This document shows positions 57,519 to 64,000 of a DNA stretch of 64,000 nucleotides, one piece after another. How positions within the stretch are numbered: position 1 is the stretch's first letter; each line of letters opens with the position of its first letter. A model generated the notes under the pieces. It was not told the DNA's origin. It saw nothing but the letters and a program-made list of their open reading frames with translations, and made no database searches. The DNA comes from Phenylobacterium sp. (lineage in GTDB: Bacteria > Pseudomonadota > Alphaproteobacteria > Caulobacterales > Caulobacteraceae). A program made the position numbers and the translations under genes. The DNA is taken from NCBI RefSeq assembly GCF_004299445.1, contig NZ_SCTC01000037.1, positions 62,001 to 126,000 of the forward strand, written 5' to 3'.

Positions 57519-58787
57519 TCAGACGGCTTTCGGGCCGGGCTCGGCGAATCCGGGCCCCAATCGCCGCGCTGGCCCGCCCAGCATGCCCGTCAGGCCGGCA
57601 ATCGTCGCGACCAGGCCGCAGACGAGAATGGTGTTGGCGGGGCCGAGCGCCCGCAGGATCCAGGGACCGGCGGCGGTGGCGGCCATCATCGAACCGATGA
57701 TCGTCACCATGCGCAGGCGCAGGACCGCGGCGTAGTCGTCGCTGGCGAGGCGAGTGGCGAAGAAGGTGGTGATCTGCAGCGTCGCGATACTGTTGCCCAC
57801 GCCCATCAGCGCCGCGGCCGCGGCCAGACCTGCCACCAGCCACGCTGTCGGCGCCCCGGCCAGCACGATGGCGACCGCGCCCATCACCGACAGGCTGGCC
57901 CCGATCATCACATAGCCCTGGAACAGCCGCCTCAGCGGCCGCTTCGGGTGGGTCAGCACCAGCAGGGGCGTCGAGACGATCTCGGTCGTGGCGCCCACGC
58001 CCATCACGATCGCCAGTCCGGGCAGCCCGACGCCGCCCTGGACGAACAGCAACGGCACGGCCACCGTGTAGCCCAACGCATAGCCCCCGCCGCGCACGCC
58101 GGTGGCGATCAGCACGCTCCACACGCCGGGGCAGGCGCTCGCCGCGTGAACGCCGCGCGCCAGCCTGCGCAGGACGTCCGGACCGGCGGCCGGCGCGCGT
58201 GTCTCGCTCTCCAGCCGGCGGCCCATCATCGCCACCGCCAGGGCCGAGGCCAGGAAGGTGACCGCGTTGACGGTGAGCAGGTGGATCGGCGCCATCACCT
58301 TCAGCGCCAGCGCCGCCAGGAACGGCCCGGCCGCCTGGGCGATCCGGACGCTGGAATCGAACAGCCCGTTCACCTCGCGCACCTTGCCGGGCGCCACCCG
58401 CGGCAGGCTGGACAGGAACACCGGCCGCGCCATGACCCCGATGGCGCTCAAGGCCGCGCTCGAGGCCACCAGCATGGGCAGGCTGAGGCCCCAGGTCAGG
58501 CCGGCGAGCACGACCAGGCCGGCGCCCACGGCCGAGACGATCTCGCCCACGACCAGGAACGTGCGGCGTGGGACCATCTCGATCAGCGGCCCTGACACCA
58601 GGCTCACCGTCAGCATTGCGGCGGCCTGCGCCGTCACCATGAGGGACGCGTTGGCGCCCGCCATTTCGGCCGCCAGCCAGATCGCGCCCACGCGGAACAG
58701 CTCGCTGCCCACCGCCGACAGCGACAGGCCGCTCCACAGGACCCGGATATCCCGGTCCTTCAACAGATCCGCGTAGGGGTGCGCCAT
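57519..58787 (-). CDS. MFS transporter
   Basis: 422 aa, about 12 TM; MAHPYADLLKDRDIRVLWSGLSLSAVGSELFRVGAIWLAAEM. Confidence 0.9.
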   Translation of the reverse strand: MAHPYADLLKDRDIRVLWSGLSLSAVGSELFRVGAIWLAAEMAGANASLMVTAQAAAMLTVSLVSGPLIEMVPRRTFLVVGEIVSAVGAGLVVLAGLTWGLSLPMLVASSAALSAIGVMARPVFLSSLPRVAPGKVREVNGLFDSSVRIAQAAGPFLAALALKVMAPIHLLTVNAVTFLASALAVAMMGRRLESETRAPAAGPDVLRRLARGVHAASACPGVWSVLIATGVRGGGYALGYTVAVPLLFVQGGVGLPGLAIVMGVGATTEIVSTPLLVLTHPKRPLRRLFQGYVMIGASLSVMGAVAIVLAGAPTAWLVAGLAAAAALMGVGNSIATLQITTFFATRLASDDYAAVLRLRMVTIIGSMMAATAAGPWILRALGPANTILVCGLVATIAGLTGMLGGPARRLGPGFAEPGPKAV

Positions 58788-58936
58788 CGGGCGCGAATCA
58801 GGCCGCCGAGTCGGGGCGCCTGTGAATGAGGGGCGGTCCCTCTGTCGTGCAGGAACGGCTTGCCTTCCGTGGGGTGGCGGCGGGAAGGTGGCCGGCAGAT
58901 GATCGGCGAAACAGCCGGCGGGCGGGAGGACAGGCG

Positions 58937-60178
58937 ATGCGCTTCGGGATCTTCTACGAGCACCAGCTGCCCAAGCCCTGGAACCCCGGCGACGAGGCCC
59001 GGCTGTTCCACGACGCGCTCGAGCAGGTGCAGCTGGCCGACCGGCTGGGCTACGACTACGCCTGGGAGGTCGAGCACCACTTCCTGGAGGAGTACTCGCA
59101 CTCCTCGGCGCCCGAGGTGTTCCTGGCCGCCTGTGCGGCGCTGACGAAGAACATCCGCCTGGGGCACGGCATCCGCCAGGTGATCCCCAACTACAACCAC
59201 CCCGCCCGCACCGCGGAGGGCCTGGCGACGCTGGACATCATCAGTCACGGCCGCCTCGAGTTCGGGATCGGCGAGGGGGCGACCCGGCTCGAGCTGGGCG
59301 GCTTCGGCATCCCGGCGCGCGAGAAGCGGGCGCTGGCGCTGGAGGCCGCCGAGCAGATCGCCAACATGATGGTGATGGAGCCTTATCCCGGCTACGAGGG
59401 CCGCGGCTTCTCCTTCCCCTGCCGCAACGTGCTGCCCAAGCCGATGCAGAAGCCGCACCCGCCGATGTGGATGGCCTGCACCAACCGCGACACCATCAAG
59501 GTGGCGGCCCAGAACGGCGTCGGCGCCCTGGCCTTCTCGTTTCTCGATCCCGAGGAGGCGAAAACCTGGTCCGACATCTACTACGGCATCATCAAGTCCG
59601 AGGAATGCCGCCCGATCGGCCACTTCGTGAACGCCAACCTGGCCATGGTGTCGAACTTCTCGGTCCACCCCGACCGCGACGAGGCGATCCGGCGCGGGCA
59701 GGAGGGCTTCGAATTCTTCTCCTACGCCGTCAACGCCCTGGTGGCGCACGACGTGCTGCCCGGCCGCTCGACCCTGTTCGAGGACTTCCAGAAGAGCCGA
59801 GCCGCGTCCGATGACGAGATCATCGCCGCCCGCAACGCCGCCAAGCACAACGCCAACGGCATCGGCACGCCCGCCGATATCCGCGAGCACATCGCAGCCT
59901 TCCAGGCCTCGGGCGTCGATCAGGTGGTGTTCCTCCAGCAGGCCGGCCGCAACCGCCACGACCACATCTGTCAGTCGCTGGAGCTGTTCGCCGCCGAGGT
60001 GATGCCGGCCTTCAAGGCCCAGGCCGCCGAGCGCGAGGCGAAGAAGGCCGCCGACCTCGCGCCCTATCTGGAGGCGGCGATGGCGCGGAAGCGCTGGATG
60101 GCCCCGTTGGAGGACCACGAAATCCCGGTCGTGCCGGCCTCACGCGCAAAAGCTCAGGTCAACGAGTCGGTTCGCTGA
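58937..60178 (+). CDS. LLM class flavin-dependent oxidoreductase
   Basis: MRFGIFYEHQLPKPWNPGDEARLFHDALEQVQLADRLGYDYAWEVEHHFLEEYSHSSAPEVFLAACAALTKNIRLGHGI. Confidence 0.95.
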   Translation: MRFGIFYEHQLPKPWNPGDEARLFHDALEQVQLADRLGYDYAWEVEHHFLEEYSHSSAPEVFLAACAALTKNIRLGHGIRQVIPNYNHPARTAEGLATLDIISHGRLEFGIGEGATRLELGGFGIPAREKRALALEAAEQIANMMVMEPYPGYEGRGFSFPCRNVLPKPMQKPHPPMWMACTNRDTIKVAAQNGVGALAFSFLDPEEAKTWSDIYYGIIKSEECRPIGHFVNANLAMVSNFSVHPDRDEAIRRGQEGFEFFSYAVNALVAHDVLPGRSTLFEDFQKSRAASDDEIIAARNAAKHNANGIGTPADIREHIAAFQASGVDQVVFLQQAGRNRHDHICQSLELFAAEVMPAFKAQAAEREAKKAADLAPYLEAAMARKRWMAPLEDHEIPVVPASRAKAQVNESVR

Positions 60179-60306
60179 AACAAATCGCCTCGCCGCCGGG
60201 TTTACCGTTCGGGGCGGGGTGTCGCTGTTCGCCGAACTGAGGTTCGGCCTCACTCCTCCCCAACTGCGCCAACGCATTCGTTGGTCATGGGCTTTGGGGT
60301 GCTGAC

Positions 60307-60996
60307 ATGAAACTCTCTCGTACACTCGCACTGGGTGCGACCGCGGCTGCGCTGGCGTTCGCTGGCCAGGCGCAGGCGATCACGCTGGGCGCCTACGAAT
60401 TCGACGACACCGAATTCGGCGACACGCTGCTGGAAAGCGACGGCGGCGCGTTCTCGGCCACCAACTGGCTGAACACCGGCAACGCCGATCCGGGCAACCC
60501 GGGCTATCTCACGGGCGCCAGCTTCGAGACCGGCATCGCCAACATCGGCCTCGGCGGCCGGCCCACCTACACGATCGGCTACACGGGCGGCGTCGACAAC
60601 GACGCGGGCTTCGACCTGGGCATCGTCACCGCCCGCTACTCGACCAGCGACTCGATCACGCTCGAGCTCTCGCTCGACGGGATCAACTTCTTCGCCCCGA
60701 TCAACCTGGGTCCCGGCCAGGCGGTCGCGACCGGGGTGAGCAAGAGCTACTTCTACGGCGGCGGCGGCCCGTTCGGCGCCGAGCTGTTCGTCACCTCCCT
60801 CGACCTCAGCGACTACGGCTTCGGCGCCGGCGACACGCTGAAGGCGGTCCGCATCACCGGCGCGCCCGAGCTGGACCTGATCCGCGCCGCGGGCTTCGGC
60901 GCGGCGGTGCCGGAGCCGGCGACCTGGGCCCTGATGATCATGGGCTTCGGGCTCGCGGGCGCGGGCCTGCGTCGACGCCGCACGGCGATCGCCTAG
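60307..60996 (+). CDS. PEPxxWA-CTERM sorting domain-containing protein
   Basis: N-terminal signal peptide; C-terminus VPEPATWALMIMGFGLAGAGLRRRRTAIA. Confidence 0.95.
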   Translation: MKLSRTLALGATAAALAFAGQAQAITLGAYEFDDTEFGDTLLESDGGAFSATNWLNTGNADPGNPGYLTGASFETGIANIGLGGRPTYTIGYTGGVDNDAGFDLGIVTARYSTSDSITLELSLDGINFFAPINLGPGQAVATGVSKSYFYGGGGPFGAELFVTSLDLSDYGFGAGDTLKAVRITGAPELDLIRAAGFGAAVPEPATWALMIMGFGLAGAGLRRRRTAIA

Positions 60997-61009
60997 ATCC
61001 TGGCCGGCG

Positions 61010-61615
61010 CTATCGGGCGGTCCAGCTGGGCTGCCCGATGGCGTCGGTGCGGCACGGGCGGCCGTGCAGGCAGACCTCGCGGAACTGCCACAGCCAGGCG
61101 GCGGTGGGCGCGTTCACCCAGCCGCCCCGCGCGTACATCCGCAGCAAGGGCGGCCCGCCGGCCGGGTTCTTCACCCGCTTGGGCGCGCGGGGATGGTCCA
61201 GGTCGCTCAGCGGCACGAACCACGCGGCGTGCACCTCCTGAGGGTTCGGGATCAGGGTCACCGGCGTCGGCGTCCAGAACACCACCGGCGTCACCACATG
61301 CCCGCCGAGCGTCAGGAAATCGTCCAGCAGGCCCAGCGCCGCCTCGCGCGGCAGGCGCACGCCCACCTCCTCCTCGGTCTCGCGACGCGCCGCGTCGATG
61401 GCGTCCTCGCCCATGTCCACATTGCCGCCGGGCAGGGCGTAGTTCCCGGCGCCCCGGCGCATATGCAGCGCCCGGCGGGTGAGCAGGTAGGCCGGCCCCG
61501 TCTCGGTCGGATTCAGGACGATGGCCACGGCCGCGCGCCGGCGGCCCGTGGGGTCCAGCGCCACCCGCTCGAACCCCGCCAGGTTCGTCTCGATCCGCAC
61601 CCGCAAAGCATCCAT
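61010..61615 (-). CDS. NUDIX hydrolase
   Basis: GNYALPGGNVDMGEDAIDAARRETEEEVGVRL Nudix box. Confidence 0.95.
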   Translation of the reverse strand: MDALRVRIETNLAGFERVALDPTGRRRAAVAIVLNPTETGPAYLLTRRALHMRRGAGNYALPGGNVDMGEDAIDAARRETEEEVGVRLPREAALGLLDDFLTLGGHVVTPVVFWTPTPVTLIPNPQEVHAAWFVPLSDLDHPRAPKRVKNPAGGPPLLRMYARGGWVNAPTAAWLWQFREVCLHGRPCRTDAIGQPSWTAR

Positions 61616-61719
61616 GCCGCAAGCCTAGCGCAGCTTCCCCAGCGTCGCGCACCGCATACCGCGTTTGGCGAACTCGCCCGTTGGGTCCATGGTAGCGACA
61701 AAGGCGAGGAGGACATGCG

Positions 61720-62979
61720 ATGGCGGACGGTGCGAACACCCTTCGGGATCAGGCGCGGGCCGAGGCTTATGCGCTGCCGCTGGAAGACCTGAACCCCGGC
61801 GATCCCGAGCTCTTCCGCACCGACCGCCACTGGCCCTATTTCGAGCGCCTCCGCGCCGAGGCGCCGGTCCACTGGTGCAAGGACTCCGAGTTTGGTCCGT
61901 ACTGGTCCGTAACCCGCTACAACGACATCATGGCCGTCGACACCAACCACCAGGTGTTCTCGTCCGAAGCGGCCCTGGGGGGCATCACCATCCGCGATGC
62001 GCGGCCCGACCTGCGCCGCCCCAGTTTCATCGCCATGGACCCGCCCAAGCACGACATTCAGCGCAAGACGGTCAGCCCCATCGTGGCCCCCGCCAACCTT
62101 GCGCTGATGGAGCCGATCATTCGCGAGCGGGCCGGCCGCATCCTTGATGAACTGCCCGTGGGCCAGACCTTCGACTGGGTCGACCGCGTCTCGATCGAAC
62201 TCACCACCCAGATGCTGGCCACGCTGTTCGACTTCCCGTTCGAAGAGCGCCGCAAGCTCACCCACTGGTCCGACATCGCCACCACCCTGCCGATCAAGGG
62301 CGGCCTGGTGGAGACCGAGGAGGAGCGCCAGGAAGAGCTGATGAAGTGCCTGGCCTACTTCACCGACCTCTGGAACGAGCGGGTGAACGCGCCGCCCAAG
62401 GGCGACCTCGTCTCGATGATGGCCCATTCCGAGGCCACCCGGAACATGACGCCGGACGAGTACCTCGGGAACGTCATCCTGCTGATCGTCGGCGGCAATG
62501 ACACCACCCGCAACTCGATCAGCGGCGGCCTCTACGCCCTGAACAAGTTCCCCGGCGAGTTCGACAAGCTGCGCGCCAACCCCGGCCTGATCCCCAACAT
62601 GGTCCCCGAGATCATCCGCTGGCAGACGCCGCTGGCCCACATGCGCCGGACCGCCCGCGAAGACACCGAGATCGCCGGCCAGCCCATCAGGAAGGGCGAC
62701 AAGGTGGTCATGTGGTACGTCTCGGGCAACCGCGACGACAGCGTCATCGACAACCCCGACGTCCTGCTCATCGACCGCGAGCGCCCGCGCCAGCACCTGT
62801 CGTTCGGCTTCGGCATCCACCGCTGCGTGGGCAACCGCCTGGCCGAGCTCCAGCTCAAGATCGTCTGGGAAGAGATCCTCAAGCGCTTCCGCCACATCGA
62901 GGTGGTCGGCGAGCCCCGCCGTGTCCGCTCCAGCTTCGTGAAGGGCTACGAGACCCTGCCGGTGGTGATTCACGGGTAG
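61720..62979 (+). CDS. cytochrome P450, CYP153-like (alkane/fatty acid terminal hydroxylase type)
   Basis: [118 protein letters not shown]. Confidence 0.93.
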   Translation: MADGANTLRDQARAEAYALPLEDLNPGDPELFRTDRHWPYFERLRAEAPVHWCKDSEFGPYWSVTRYNDIMAVDTNHQVFSSEAALGGITIRDARPDLRRPSFIAMDPPKHDIQRKTVSPIVAPANLALMEPIIRERAGRILDELPVGQTFDWVDRVSIELTTQMLATLFDFPFEERRKLTHWSDIATTLPIKGGLVETEEERQEELMKCLAYFTDLWNERVNAPPKGDLVSMMAHSEATRNMTPDEYLGNVILLIVGGNDTTRNSISGGLYALNKFPGEFDKLRANPGLIPNMVPEIIRWQTPLAHMRRTAREDTEIAGQPIRKGDKVVMWYVSGNRDDSVIDNPDVLLIDRERPRQHLSFGFGIHRCVGNRLAELQLKIVWEEILKRFRHIEVVGEPRRVRSSFVKGYETLPVVIHG

Positions 62980-63229
62980 GGGGCTCCCCCCCAGCCATAA
63001 CGACTGTCGTGGAGAGTGCGGTTCGGCGCGGCCGCGACGAGTTGTGCTCGACCCTGACGCTGCAGGCGCCGTCGCGATGTCGGCGGATGAGGGCGACGTG
63101 CAACGTCATGCCCTTCGCGATCTCGGCGCAGGCTGCGGGGTCTTTCTCGTGCACGACGGAAGTCGCCCCGTGCTGGCATCCCGCCAGCAGCGCGGCCATC
63201 AGGCCGGCTGCCGCCGCGGGTCCTCGCAT
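62879..63229 (-). CDS. putative small lipoprotein; C-terminal part overlaps the P450 3' end
   Basis: [26 protein letters not shown] lipobox-like; doubtful C-terminal extent. Confidence 0.35.
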   Translation of the reverse strand: MRGPAAAAGLMAALLAGCQHGATSVVHEKDPAACAEIAKGMTLHVALIRRHRDGACSVRVEHNSSRPRRTALSTTVVMAGGEPPTRESPPAGSRSPSRSWSGHGGARRPPRCGGSA

Positions 63230-63236
63230 CGAGCCT

Positions 63237-64000
<764 letters not shown>

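Noticed and set aside
60223-60248. Hairpin gccgaac-tgag-gttcggc upstream of the PEPxxWA-CTERM gene as a possible terminator or riboregulator
   Set aside because: Single 7 bp stem without a U-tract; insufficient support to call a regulatory element.

Overview
GC-rich alphaproteobacterial chromosomal window, probably Caulobacterales/Phenylobacterium-like (inferred from gene content, not tested). It is densely packed with about 60 credible genes. I saw no tRNA, rRNA, CRISPR array, prophage or intact IS element. Main blocks: (1) thiolase + DUF35 OB-fold pair, ArsR regulator with an apparent frameshift, NIPSNAP protein, phosphotransferase, P450; (2) LysR / isocitrate dehydrogenase; (3) a partial Tad/Flp pilus operon (cpaB-cpaC-cpaE-cpaF-tadB-tadC); (4) acyl-CoA catabolism (aldo/keto reductase, CaiB-type CoA transferase, acyl-CoA synthetase, acyl-CoA dehydrogenase, enoyl-CoA hydratase, phytanoyl-CoA dioxygenase); (5) GAF-PAS-SpoIIE phosphatase divergent from glcDEF; (6) CAP protein / SO2930-type diheme cytochrome / parallel beta-helix operon; (7) DUF4129-DUF4350-MoxR-DUF58-SpoIIM-RDD operon; (8) TPR-sulfotransferase + TonB-dependent receptor; (9) pabB-pabC; (10) PEPxxWA-CTERM protein; (11) CYP153-like P450 with ferredoxin and ferredoxin reductase. 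The most unusual signal is a DUF559 (Vsr-fold nuclease-like) ORF bracketed by near-identical ~60 bp inverted repeats. These belong to a dispersed two-hairpin repeat family that occurs elsewhere in the window, also as inverted pairs. This is a candidate REP/BIME-like repeat system with a non-RAYT nuclease partner. A second dispersed repeat (CCACGAACCACACGAACCACACGAAC inverted pair) lies upstream of an enoyl-CoA hydratase and has a half copy 27 kb away. Gene-boundary claims come from the supplied ORFs plus start sites I read in the sequence. Family names come from recognising protein motifs; no database search was run.
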